Positions 41,271 through 53,470 of a stretch of DNA of 64,000 nucleotides are shown piece by piece. Each line of letters starts with the position of its first letter. Position 1 is the stretch's first letter. The DNA is from Xylocopa sonorina (taxonomy: Eukaryota > Arthropoda > Insecta > Hymenoptera > Apidae): contig NW_027490117.1 in NCBI RefSeq assembly GCF_050948175.1, forward strand, positions 1,364,001-1,428,000, in the 5' to 3' direction. Below the pieces are notes generated by a model. That model saw only the letters and a list, made by a program, of their open reading frames with translations. It was not told the DNA's origin and did no database searches. The translations under genes were made by a program, and so were the position numbers.

Positions 41271-44020
41271 TCACTTGAAGTGTAGACGAGGAATACATAA
41301 CACTTCGCAAATCATATTATATCTTACCATGAAACATAGTAATGAGATGCGATATCGCGTTTTAAGAAGCACTAGAAATCTATTGCCACGATACGTAGAC
41401 ATCTGCAAACGCTATTTCTTTGCAAGGAAGTGTCGCATTTACATTCATTTGAAGTGTAGACGAGGAATACATAACACTTCTCAAATTATATTATATCTTA
41501 CCATGAAACATAGAAATGAGATGCGATATCGCGTTTTAAGAAGCATTAGAACTCTATTGCTACGATACGTAGACATCTGCAAACGCTATTTCCTTGCAAG
41601 GAAGTGTCGCATTTACATTCATATGAAGTGTAGACGAGGAATGCATAGCACTTCGCAAATCATATTATATCTTACCATGAAACATAGAAATGAGATGCGA
41701 TATCGCGTTTTAAGAAGCATTAGAACTCTATTGCTACGATAGGTAGACATCTGCAAACGCTATATCCTAGCAAGGAAATGTCGCATTTACATTCATTTGA
41801 AGTGTAGACGAGGAATACATAGCACTTCGCAAATCATATTATATCTTACCATGAAACATGGAAATGAGGTGCGTTATCACGTTTTAAGAAGCATTAGAAC
41901 TCTATTGCTACGATGCGTAGACATCTGCAAACGCTATTTCTTTGCAAGGAAGTGTCGCATTTACATTCATTTGAAGTGTAGACGAGGAATACATAACACT
42001 TCGCAAATCATATTATATCTTACCATGAAACATAGGAATGAGGTGCGATATCGCGCTTTAAGAAGCATTAGAACACTATTGCTACGGTACGTAGACATCT
42101 GCAAACGCTATTTCCTTGCAAGGAAGTGTGGCATTTGCATTCATTTGAAGTGTACACGAGGAATACATAACACATCGCAAATCATATTATATCTTACCAT
42201 GAAACATAGAAATGAGATGCGATATCGCGTCCTAAGAAGCATTAGAAATCCATTGCTACGATACGTAGACATCTGAAAACGCTATTTCTTTGCAAGGAAG
42301 TGTCGCATTTACATTCATTTGAAGTGTAGACGTGGAATACACACACTTCGCAAATCATATTATATCTTACCATGAAACATAGAAATGAAATGCAATATCG
42401 CGTTTTAATAAGCATTAGAACTCTACTGCTACGATAGGTAGACATCTGCAAACGCTATTTCCTTTCAAGGAAGTGTCGCAATTACATTCATATGAAGTGC
42501 AGACGAGGAATGCATAGCACTTCGCAAATCATATTATATCTTACCATGAAACATAGAAATGAGATGCGATATCGCGTTTTAAGAAGCATTAGAACTCTAT
42601 TGCTACGATAGGTAGACATCTGCAAACGCTATTTCCTAGCAAGGAAATGTCGCATTTACATTCATTCGATGTGTAGACGTGGAATACATAACACTTCGCA
42701 AATCATATTATATCTTACCATGAAACATAGAAATGAGATGCGATATCGCGTTTTAAGAAGCATTAGAAATCTATTGCCACGATACGTAGACATCTGCGAA
42801 CGCTATTTCTTTGCAAGGAAGTGTAGCATTTACATTCATTTGAAGTGTAGACGAGGAATACATAACACTTCGCAAATCATATTATATCTTACCATGAAAC
42901 ATAGAAATGAGGTGCGATATCGCGCTTTAAGAAGCATTAGAACACTATCGCTACGATACCTAGACATCTGCAGACGCTATTTCCTAGCAAGGAAGTGTCG
43001 CATTTACATTCATTTGAAGTGTAGACGAGGAATACATAACACTTCGCAAATCATATTATATCTTACCATGAAACATAGAAATGAGATGCGATATCACGTT
43101 TTCAGAATCATAAGAACTCTATTGCTACGATACGTAGACATCTGCAAACGCTCTTTCCTTGCAAGGAAGTGTCGCATTAACATTCATATGAAGTGTAGAC
43201 GAGGAATACATAACACTTCGCAAATCATATTATATCTTACCATGAAACATGGAAATGAGGTGCGATATCGCGTTTTAAGAAGCATTAGAACTCTATTGCT
43301 ACGGTACGTAGACATCTGCAAACGCTATTTCCTTGCAAGGAAGTGTCGCATTTACATTCATATGAAGTGTAGACGAGGAATGCATAGCACTTCGCAAATC
43401 ATATTATATCTTACCATGAAACATAGAAATGAGATGCGATATCGCGTTTTAAGAAGCATTAGAACTCTATTGCTACGATAGGTAGACATCTGCAGACGCT
43501 ATTTCCTTTCAAGCAAGTGTCGCAATTACATTCATTTGAAGTGTAGACGAGGAGTACATAAAACTTCGCAAATCATATTATATCTTACCATGAAACATAG
43601 AAATGAGATGCGATATCACGTTTTCAGAATCATAAGAACTCTATTGCTACGATACGTAGACATCTGCAAACGCTCTTTCCTTGCAAGGAAGTGTCGCATT
43701 AACATTCATATGAAGTGTAGACGAGGAATACATAACACTTCGCAAATCATATTATATCTTACCATGAAACATGGAAATGAGGTGCGATATCGCGTTTTAA
43801 GAAGCATTAGAACTCTATTGCTACGGTACGTAGACATCTGCAAACGCTATTTCCTTGCAAGGAAGTGTCGCATTTACATTCATATGAAGTGTAGACGAGG
43901 AATGCATAGCACTTCGCAAACCATATTATATCTTACCATGAAACATAGAAATGAGATGCGATATCGCGTTTTAAGAAGCATTAGAACTCTATTGCTACGA
44001 TAGGTAGACATCTGCAAACG
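41230..44020. repeat. 18-mer HOR, copy 2
   Basis: Second copy of 38,099-40,890. Differences are rare, for example GTAGACGAGG at 43,196 where copy 1 has GTAGATGAGG. It diverges from copy 1 after about 44,020, where TTCCTAGCAAGGAAATG replaces TTCCTTTCAAGCAAGTG. Confidence 0.85.
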
Positions 44021-47000
44021 CTATTTCCTAGCAAGGAAATGTCGCATTTACATTCATTTGAAGTGTAGACGAGGAATACATAACACTTCGCAAATCATAT
44101 TATATCTTACCATGAAACTTGGAAATGAGGTGCGATATCACGTTTTAAGAAGCATTAGAACTCTATTGCTACGATGCGTAGACATCTGCAAACGCTATTT
44201 CTTTGCAAGGAAGTGTCGCATTTACATTCATTTGAAGTGTAGACGAGGAATACATAACACTTCGCAAATCATATTATAACTTACCATGAAACATGGAAAT
44301 GAGGTGCGATATCGCGCTTTAAGAAGCATTGGAGCTCTATCGCTACGATACCTAGACATCTGCAGACGCTATTTTCTAGCAAGGAAGTGTCGCATTTACA
44401 TTCATTTGAAGTGTAGACGAGGAATACATAACATTTCGCAAATCATATTATATCTTACCATGAAACATAGAAATGAGATGCGATATCGCGTTTTAATAAG
44501 CATTAGAACTCTACTGCTACGATAGGTAGACATCTGCAAACGCTATTTCCTAGCAAGGAAATGTCGCATTTACATTCATTTGAAGTGTACACGTGGAATA
44601 CATAATACTTCGCAAATCATATTATATCTTACCATGAAACATAGAAGTGAGGTGCGATATCGCGCTTTAAGAAGCATTAGAACACTATCGCTACGATACC
44701 TAGACATCTGCAGACGCTATTTCCAAGCAAGGAAGTGTCGCATTTACATTCATTTGAAGTGTAGACGAGGAATACATAACACTTCGCAAATCATATTATA
44801 TCTTACCATGAAACATAGAAATGAGATAGGATATCGCGTTGTAAGAATCAAAGGAACACTATTCCTACGATACGTAGACATCAGCAAACGCTATTTACTA
44901 GCGATGAAGTGTCGCATTCACATTCATTTGAAGTGTAGACGAGGAATACATAACACTTCGCAAATCATATTATATCTTACCATGAAACATAGAAATGAGA
45001 TGCGATATCGCGTTTTAAGAAGCATTAGAACTCTATCGCTACGATACCTAGACGTCTGCAGAGGCTATTTCCTAGCAAGGAAATGTCGCATTTACATTCA
45101 TTTGAAGTGTAGACGAGGAATACATAACGCTTCGCAAATCATATTATATCTTACCATGAAACACAGAAATGAGATGCGATATCGCGTTTTAAGAATCATA
45201 AGAACTCTATTGCTACGATACGTAGACATCTGCAAACGCTATTTCCTTGCAAGGAAGTGTCGCATTTACATTCATTTGAAGTGCAGTCGAGGAATACATA
45301 ACACTTCGCAAATCATATTATGTCTTACCATGAAACATAGAAATGAGATGCGATATCGGGTTTTAAGAAACATTTGAACTCTATTGCTACGATACCTAGA
45401 CATCTGCAGACGCTATTTCCTAGCAAGGAAGTGTCGCATTTACATTCATTTGAAGTGTAGACGAGGAATACATTACACTTCTCAAATCATATTATATCTT
45501 ATCATGAAACATAGAAATGAGATGCGATATCGCGTTTTAATAAGCAATAGAACTCTACTACTACGATAGGTAGACATCTGCAAACGCTATTTCCTTTCAA
45601 GGAAGTGTCGCATTTACATTCATATGAAGTGTAGACGAGGAATGCATAGCAATTCGCAAATCATATTATATCTTACCATGAAACATAGAAATGAGATGCG
45701 ATATCGCGTTTTAAGAAGCATTAGAACTCTATTGCTACGATAGGTAGACATCTGCAAACGCTATTTCCTAGCAAGGAAATGTCGCATTTACATTCACTTG
45801 AAGTGTAGACGAGGAATACATAACACTTCGCAAATCATATTATATCTTACCATGAAACATAGAAATGAGGTGCGATATCGCGCTTTAAGAAGCATTAGAG
45901 CTCTATCTCTACGATACCTAGACATCTGCAGACGCTATTTTCTAGCAAGGAAGTGTCGCATTTACATTCATTTGAAGTGTAGACGAGGAATACATAACAT
46001 TTCGCAAATCATATTATATCTTACCATGAAACACAGAAATGAGATGCGATAGCGCATTTTAATAAGCATTACAACTCTACTGCTACGATAGATAGACATC
46101 TGCAAACGCTATTTCCTTGCAAGGAAGTGTCGCATTTACATTCATATGAAGTGCAGACGAGGAATGCATAGCACATCGCAAATCATATTATATCTTACCA
46201 TGAAACATAGAAATGAGATGCGATATCGCGTTTTAAGAAGCATTAGAACTCTATTGCTACGATAGGTAGACATCTGCAAACGCTATTTCCTAGCAAGGAA
46301 ATGTCGCATTTACATTCACTTGAAGTGTAGACGAGGAATACATAACACTTCGCAAATCATATTATATCTTACCATGAAACATAGTAATGAGATGCGATAT
46401 CGCGTTTTAAGAAGCACTAGAAATCTATTGCCACGATACGTAGACATCTGCAAGCGCTATTTCTTTGCAAGGAAGTGTCGCATTTACATTCATTTGAAGT
46501 GTAGACGAGGAATACATAACACTTCTCAAATTATATTATATCTTACCATGAAACATAGAAATGAGATGCGATATCGCGTTTTAAGAAGCATTAGAACTCT
46601 ATTGCTACGATACGTAGACATCTGCAAACGCTATTTCCTTGCAAGGAAGTGTCGCATTTACATTCATATGAAGTGCAGACGTGGTATGCATAGCACTTCG
46701 CAAATCATATTATATCTTACCATGAAACATAGAAATGAGATGCGATATCGCGTTTTAAGAAGCATTAGAACTCTATTGCTACGATAGGTAGACATCTGCA
46801 AACGCTATATCCTAGCAAGGAAATGTCGCATTTACATTCATTTGAAGTGTAGACGAGGAATACATAGCACTTCGCAAATCATATTATATCTTACCATGAA
46901 ACATGGAAATGAGGTGCGTTATCACGTTTTAAGAAGCATTAGAACTCTATTGCTACGATGCGTAGACATCTGCAAACGCTATTTCTTTGCAAGGAAGTGT

Positions 47001-47436
47001 CGCATTTACATTCATTTGAAGTGTAGACGAGGAATACATAACACTTCGCAAATCATATTATATCTTACCATGAAACATAGGAATGAGGTGCGATATCGCG
47101 CTTTAAGAAGCATTAGAACTCTATTGCTACGGTACGTAGACATCTGCAAACGCTATTTCCTTGCAAGGAAGTGTGGCATTTACATTCATTTGAAGTGTAC
47201 ACGAGGAATACATAACACATCGCAAATCATATTATATCTTAGCATGAAACATAGAAATGAGATGCGATATCGCGTCCTAAGAAGCACTAGAAATCCATTG
47301 CTACGATACGTAGACATCTGAAAACGCTATTTCTTTGCAAGGAAGTGTCGCATTTACATTCATTTGAAGTGTAGACGTGGAATACACACACTTCGCAAAT
47401 CATATTATATCTTACCATGAAACATAGAAATGAGAT

Positions 47437-47446
47437 GCGATATCGC
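47437..47446. other. dyad I, perfect 10-bp palindrome GCGATATCGC
   Basis: Monomer positions 21-30. It contains the EcoRV core GATATC and two CpGs. The core survives in most copies even where the flanks change: ACGATATCGC in subtype E, GCGATATCGG in copies such as 616 and 3574, GCGATATCAC in others. A few monomers lose it, for example GCGATAGCGC near 37,350, 46,050, 50,400 and 53,875, and CAATATCTCG near 14,210 and 16,120. A role as a protein-binding or cruciform site is inference. Confidence 0.8.
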
Positions 47447-47473
47447 GTTTTAAGAAGCATTAGAACTCTATTG

Positions 47474-47486
47474 CTACGATACGTAG
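47474..47486. other. dyad II, 5-bp inverted repeat CTACG-ATA-CGTAG
   Basis: Monomer positions 58-70, with 5-bp arms and a 3-nt spacer. The spacer also occurs as GTA or ATG. Subtypes A (GATACCTAG) and C (GATAGGTAG) change one base of the right arm without a compensating left-arm change, so the dyad is intact only in subtypes B, D and E and in the GTA-spacer copies. The C change also makes a TAG stop in the otherwise open frame. Confidence 0.75.
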
Positions 47487-47503
47487 ACATCTGCAAACGC
47501 TAT

Positions 47504-47517
47504 TTCCTTGCAAGGAA
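47504..47517. other. dyad III, perfect 14-bp palindrome TTCCTTGCAAGGAA
   Basis: Monomer positions 88-101, the longest symmetry in the repeat. Other subtypes keep the outer arms TTCCT/AGGAA and change mainly the centre: TTCCTAGCAAGGAA (A), TTCCTAGCGAGGAA (E) and TTCCTTTCAAGGAA (C). Subtype D (TTCTTTGCAAGGAA) changes one arm base, which still allows a G-T wobble in a folded strand. The symmetry is directly visible; any function is inferred. Confidence 0.8.
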
Positions 47518-47531
47518 GTGTCGCATTTACA

Positions 47532-47541
47532 TTCATATGAA
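47532..47541. other. dyad IV, TTCATATGAA palindrome (NdeI-bearing form)
   Basis: Monomer positions 116-125. The majority form is TTCATTTGAA, with 4-bp arms and a TT spacer. One T-to-A change makes a perfect 10-bp palindrome containing CATATG. The perfect form appears from about 20.39 kb rightward, and I did not see it further left. Confidence 0.75.
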
Positions 47542-47575
47542 GTGTAGACGTGGTATGCATAGCACTTCGCAAATC

Positions 47576-47584
47576 ATATTATAT
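47576..47584. other. dyad V, AT-rich symmetry ATAT-T-ATAT
   Basis: Monomer positions 160-168, inside the AT-rich tail ATCATATTATATCTTACC that precedes the next monomer. It is the most AT-rich part of the repeat. Variants include ATATCATAT (about 28,960, 35,575, 41,140) and ATATTACAT (1,305). Short AT-rich symmetries are easy to obtain by chance, so significance is low. Confidence 0.5.
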
Positions 47585-47938
47585 CTTACCATGAAACATA
47601 GAAATGAGATGCGATATCGCGTTTTAAGAAGCATTAGAACTCCATTGCTACGATAGGTAGACATCTGCAAACGCTATTTCCTAGCAAGGAAATGTCGCAT
47701 TTACATTCATTTGAAGTGTAGACGAGGAATACATAACACTTCGCAAATCATATTATATCTTACCATGAAACATAGAAATGAGATGCGAAATCGCGTTTTA
47801 AGAAGCATTAGTACTCTATCGCTACGATACCTAGACATCTGCAGACGCTATTTCCTAGCAAGGAAGTGTCGCATTTGCATTCATTTGAAGTGTAGACGAG
47901 GAATACATAACACTTCTGAAATCATATTATATCTTACC

Positions 47939-48459
47939 ATGAAACATAGAAATGAGATGCGATATCGCGTTTTAAGAAGCATTAGAACTCTATCGCTACG
48001 ACACCTAGTCATCTGCAGACGCTATTTCCTAGCGAGGAAGTGTCGCATTTACATTCATTTGAAGTGTAGACGTGGAATACACACACTTCGCAAATCATAT
48101 TATATCTTACCATGAAACATAGAAATGAGATACGATATCGCGTTGTATGAATCATAAGAACACTATTGCTACGATACGTAGACATCAGCAAACGCTATTT
48201 GCTAGCGAGGAAGTGTCGCATTCACATTCATTTGAAGTGTAGACGAGGAATACATAACACTTCGCAAATCATATTATATCTTACCATGAAACATAGAAAT
48301 GAGATGCGATATCGCGTTTTAAGAATCATAAGAACTCTATTGCTACGATACGTAGACATCTGCAAACGCTATTTCCTTGCAAGGAAGTGTCGCATTTACA
48401 TTCATTTGAAGTGCAGTCGAGGAATACATAACACTTCGCAAATCATATTATATCTTACC
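47939..48459. repeat. 521-bp three-monomer cassette, occurrence 1
   Basis: Monomer 1 is 173 bp, with CGACACCTAGTCATC and ACACACACTTCGC. Monomer 2 has GTTGTATGAATC and TTTGCTAGCGAGG, which includes a GCTAGC site. Monomer 3 has AATCATAAG and GTGCAGTCGAGG. The trio recurs four more times further right. Confidence 0.85.
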
Positions 48460-48980
48460 ATGAAACATAGAAATGAGATGCGATATCGCGTTCTAAGAAG
48501 CATTAGAAATCCATTGCTACGATACGTAGACATCTGCAAACGCTATTTCTTTGCAAGGAAGTGTCGCATTTGCATTCATTTGAAGTGTAGACGTGGATTA
48601 CACACACTTCGCAAATCATATTATATCTTACCATGAAACATAGAAATGAAATGCGATATCGCGTTTTAATAAGCATTAGAACTCTACTGCTACGATAGGT
48701 AGACATCTGCAAACGCTATTTCCTTTCAAGGAAGTGTCGCATTTACATTCATATGAAGTGCAGACGAGGAATGCATAGCAATTCGCAAATCATATTATAT
48801 CTTACCATGAAACATAGAAATGAGATGCGATATCGCGTTTTAAGAAGCATTAGAACTCTATTGCTACGATAGGTAGACATCTGCAAACGCTATTTCCTAG
48901 GAAGGAAATGTCGCATTTACATTCATTTGAAGTGTAGACGAGGAATACATAACACTTCGCAAATCATATTATATCTTACC

Positions 48981-49676
48981 ATGAAACATAGAAATGAGGT
49001 GCGATATCGCGCTTTAAGAAGCATTAGAGCTCTATCTCTACGATACCTAGACATCTGCAGACGCTATTTTCTAGCAAGGAAGTGTCGCATTTACATTCAT
49101 TTGAAGTGTAGACGAGGAATGCATAGCAATTCGCAAATCATATTATATCTTACCATGAAACATAGAAATGAGATGCGATATCGCGTTTTAAGAAGCATTA
49201 GAACTCTATTGCTACGATAGGTAGACATCTGCAAACGCTATTTCCTAGGAAGGAAATGTCGCATTTACATTCATTTGAAGTGTAGACGAGGAATACATAA
49301 CACTTCGCAAATCATATTATATCTTACCATGAAACATAGAAATGAGGTGCGATATCGCGCTTTAAGAAGCATTAGAGCTCTATCTCTACGATACCTAGAC
49401 ATCTGCAGACGCTATTTTCTAGCAAGGAAGTGTCGCATTTACATTCATTTGAAGTGTAGACGAGGAATGCATAGCAATTCGCAAATCATATTATATCTTA
49501 CCATGAAACATAGAAATGAGATGCGATATCGCGTTTTAAGAAGCATTAGAACTCTATTGCTACGATAGGTAGACATCTGCAAACGCTATTTCCTAGCAAG
49601 GAAATGTCGCATTTACATTCATTTGAAGTGTAGACGAGGAATACATAACACTTCGCAAATCATATTATATCTTACC
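48981..49676. repeat. tandem dimer, 2 x 348 bp
   Basis: Monomers at 48,981 and 49,155 are repeated at 49,329 and 49,503. By eye the two dimers differ only at one base (CCTAGGAAGG versus CCTAGCAAGG near 49,250 and 49,596). An earlier half unit with the same CCTAGGAAGG marker lies at 48,807-48,980. Each dimer pairs an A-like monomer (CTATCTCTACG, TTTTCTAGC) with a GATAGGTAG monomer. Confidence 0.9.
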
Positions 49677-52286
49677 ATGAAACTTGGAAATGAGGTGCGA
49701 TATCACGTTTTAAGAAGCATTAGAACTCTATTGCTACGATGCGTAGACATCTGCAAACGCTATTTCTTTGCAAGGAAGTGTCGCATTTACATTCATTTGA
49801 AGTGTAGACGAGGAATACATAACACTTCGCAAATCATATTATATCTTACCATGAAACATGGAAATGAGGTGCGATATCGCGCTTTAAGAAGCATTGGAGC
49901 TCTATCGCTACGATACCTAGACATCTGCAGACGCTATTTTCTAGCAAGGAAGTGTCGCATTTACATTCATTTGAAGTGTAGACGAGGAATACATAACATT
50001 TCGCAAATCATATTATATCTTACCATGAAACATAGAAATGAGATGCGATATCGCGTTTTAATAAGCATTAGAACTCTACTGCTACGATAGGTAGACATCT
50101 GCAAACGCTATTTCCTAGCAAGGAAATGTCGCATTTACATTCATTTGAAGTGTACACGTGGAATACATAATACTTCGCAAATCATATTATATCTTACCAT
50201 GAAACATAGAAGTGAGGTGCGATATCGCGCTTTAAGAAGCATTAGAACACTATCGCTACGATACCTAGACATCTGCAGACGCTATTTCCAAGCAAGGAAG
50301 TGTCGCATTTACATTCATTTGAAGTGTAGACGAGGAATACATAACATTTCGCAAATCATATTATATCTTACCATGAAACACAGAAATGAGATGCGATAGC
50401 GCATTTTAATAAGCATTAGAACTCTATTGCTACGATGCGTAGACATCTGCAAACGCTATTTCTTTGCAAGGAAGTGTCGCATTTACATTCATTTGAAGTG
50501 TAGACGAGGAATACATAACACTTCGCAAATCATATTATATCTTACCATGAAACATGGAAATGAGGTGCGATATCGCGCTTTAAGAAGCATTGGAGCTCTA
50601 TCGCTACGATACCTAGACATCTGCAGACGCTATTTTCTAGCAAGGAAGTGTGGCATTTACATTCACTTGAAGTGTAGACGAGGAATACATAACACTTCGC
50701 AAATCATATTATATCTTACCATGAAACATAGTAATGAGATGCGATATCGCGTTTTAAGAAGCACTAGAAATCTATTGCCACGATACGTAGACATCTGCAA
50801 GCGCTATTTCTTTGCAAGGAAGTGTCGCATTTACATTCATTTGAAGTGTAGACGAGGAATACATAACACTTCTCAAATTATATTATATCTTACCATGAAA
50901 CATAGAAATGAGATGCGATATCGCGTTTTAAGAAGCATTAGAACTCTATTGCTACGATACGTAGACATCTGCAAACGCTATTTCCTTGCAAGGAAGTGTC
51001 GCATTTACATTCATATGAAGTGTAGACGTGGAATGCATAGCACTTCGCAAATCATATTATATCTTACCATGAAACATAGAGATGAGATGCGATATCGCGT
51101 TTTAAGAAGCATTAGAACTCTATTGCTACGATAGGTAGACATCTGCAAACGCTATATCCTAGCAAGGAAATGTCGCATTTACATTCATTTGAAGTGTAGA
51201 CGAGGAATACATAGCACTTCGCAAATCATATTATATCTTACCATGAAACATGGAAATGAGGTGCGTTATCACGTTTTAAGAAGCATTAGAACTCTATTGC
51301 TACGATGCGTAGACATCTGCAAACGCTATTTCTTTGCAAGGAAGTGTCGCATTTACATTCATTTGAAGTGTAGACGAGGAATACATAACACTTCGCAAAT
51401 CATATTATATCTTACCATGAAACATAGGAATGAGGTGCGATATCGCGCTTTAAGAAGCATTAGAACTCTATTGCTACGGTACGTAGACATCTGCAAACGC
51501 TATTTCCTTGCAAGGAAGTGTGGCATTTACATTCATTTGAAGTGTACACGAGGAATACATAACACATCGCAAATCATATTATATCTTAGCATGAAACATA
51601 GAAATGAGATGCGATATCGCGTCCTAAGAAGCACTAGAAATCCATTGCTACGATACGTAGACATCTGAAAACGCTATTTCTTTGCAAGGACGTGTCGCAT
51701 TTACATTCATTTGAAGTGTAGACGTGGAATACACACACTTCGCAAATCATATTATATCTTACCATGAAACATAGAAATGAAATGCAATATCGCGTTCTAA
51801 TAAGCATTAGAACTCTACTGCTACGATAGGTAGACATCTGCAAACGCTATTTCCTTTCAAGGAAGTGTCGCAATTACATTCATATGAAGTGCAGACGAGG
51901 AATGCATAGCACTTCGCAAATCATATTATATCTTACCATGAAACATAGAAATGAGATGCGATATCGCGTTTTAAGAAGCATTAGAACTCCATTGCTACGA
52001 TAGGTAGACATCTGCAAACGCTATTTCCTAGCAAGGAAATGTCGCATTTACATTCATTTGAAGTGTAGACGAGGAATACATAACACTTCGCAAATCATAT
52101 TATATCTTACCATGAAACATAGAAATGAGATGCGAAATCGCGTTTTAAGAAGCATTAGTACTCTATCGCTACGATACCTAGACATCTGCAGACGCTATTT
52201 CCTAGCCATGGAAGTGTCGCATTTGCATTCATTTGAAGTGTAGACGAGGAATACATAACACTTCTCAAATCATATTATATCTTACC

Positions 52287-52807
52287 ATGAAACATAGAAA
52301 TGAGATGCGATATCGCGTTTTAAGAAGCATTAGAACTCTATCGCTACGACACCTAGTCATCTGCAGACGCTATTTCCTAGCGAGGAAGTGTCGCATTTAC
52401 ATTCATTTGAAGTGTAGACGTGGAATACACACACTTCGCAAATCATATTATATCTTACCATGAAACATAGAAATGAGATACGATATCGCGTTGTATGAAT
52501 CATAAGAACACTATTGCTACGATACGTAGACATCAGCAAACGCTATTTGCTAGCGAGGAAGTGTCGCATTCACATTCATTTGAAGTGTAGACGAGGAATA
52601 CATAACACTTCGCAAATCATATTATATCTTACCATGAAACATAGAAATGAGATGCGATATCGCGTTTTAAGAATCATAAGAACTCTATTGCTACGATACG
52701 TAGACATCTGCAAACGCTATTTCCTTGCAAGGAAGTGTCGCATTTACATTCATTTGAAGTGCAGTCGAGGAATACATAACACTTCGCAAATCATATTATA
52801 TCTTACC
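52287..52807. repeat. 521-bp three-monomer cassette, occurrence 2
   Basis: Same markers as 47,939-48,459 at an offset of 4,348 bp. The odd base relative to the 4,347 offset upstream comes from a 1-bp insertion at about 52,206 (CCTAGCCATGGAAG versus CCTAGCAAGGAAG), which also makes a CCATGG. Confidence 0.85.
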
Positions 52808-53470
52808 ATGAAACATAGAAATGAGATGCGATATCGCGTTCTAAGAAGCATTAGAAATCCATTGCTACGATACGTAGACATCTGCAAACGCTATTTCTTT
52901 GCAAGGAAGTGTCGCATTTGCATTCATTTGAAGTGTAGACGTGGATTACACACACTTCGCAAATCATATTATATCTTACCATGATACATAGAAATGAAAT
53001 GCGATATCGCGTTTTAATAAGCATTAGAACTCTACTGCTACGATAGGTAGACATCTGCAAACGCTATTTCCTTTCAAGGAAGTGTCGCATTTACATTCAT
53101 ATGAAGTGCAGACGAGGAATGCATAGCACTTCGCAAATCATATTATATCTAACCATGAAACATATAAATGATATGCGATATCGCGTTCTAATAAGCATTA
53201 GAACTCTACTGCTACGATAGGTAGACATCTGCAAACGCTATTTCCTTTCAAGGAGGTGTCGCATTTACATTCATATGAAGTGTAGACGAGGAATACATAA
53301 CACTTCGCAAATCATATTATATCTTACCACGAAACATAGAAATGAGATGCGATATCGCGTTTTAAGAAGCATTAGAACTCTATCGCTACGACACCTAGTC
53401 ATCTGCAGACGCTATTTCCTAGCGAGGAAGTGTCGCATTTACATTCATTTGAAGTGTAGACGTGGAATAC

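Larger units (their letters stand above)
36000..44697. repeat. 50-monomer super-repeat, copy 1 (8,698 bp)
   Basis: Starts in the monomer with TTCCAAGCAAGG and repeats at 44,698 with a constant offset of 8,698 bp (50 x 174 - 2) across 36,000 to about 37,900. Shared rare markers include GAGATAGGATATCGC, ATCAAAGGAACACTATTCC, TTATCATG followed by AAGCAATAGAAC, and the GCGATAGCGC monomer. It contains the 18-mer and 3-mer duplications listed separately. The first ~450 bp overlap the end of the 39-mer copy 2, showing that HOR edges overlap. Confidence 0.85.
47417..47590 (+). repeat. representative 174-bp monomer (subtype B with CATATG)
   Basis: This monomer is close to the array consensus and contains all five dyads in intact form, so it serves as the reference for numbering. 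It begins ATGAAACATAGAAATGAG and ends ATTATATCTTACC. Diagnostic subtype B features are GATACGTAG, CTGCAAACG and CCTTGCAAGG. It differs from most copies in GACGTGGTATGCATAG near position 131. It reads open as 58 codons in frame 1. That is treated as incidental, because other monomers carry stops in the same frame. Confidence 0.95.
44698..53470. repeat. 50-monomer super-repeat, copy 2, internally rearranged
   Basis: Follows copy 1 from the TTCCAAGCAAGG monomer through about 47.4 kb, lacking one unit of the 522-bp trimer. The rest is built differently. About 46,310-48,800 recurs at about 50,658-53,150 (offset 4,347-4,348, 25 monomers). Between them lie a duplicated dimer and a segment matching 44,058 onward (offset 5,565). 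No genes are present. Confidence 0.8.

Noticed and set aside
47560..47590. CENP-B box (starting at CTTCGCAAATCATATT)
   Set aside because: Only the TTCG half agrees. The required A after four bases and the CGGG are absent, and no match is seen on the reverse strand.
52200..52215. CCATGG insertion as a possible start site or motif
   Set aside because: A single-base insertion (GCCATGG versus GCAAGG) in one monomer of one copy. It is best explained as a random mutation or read error.
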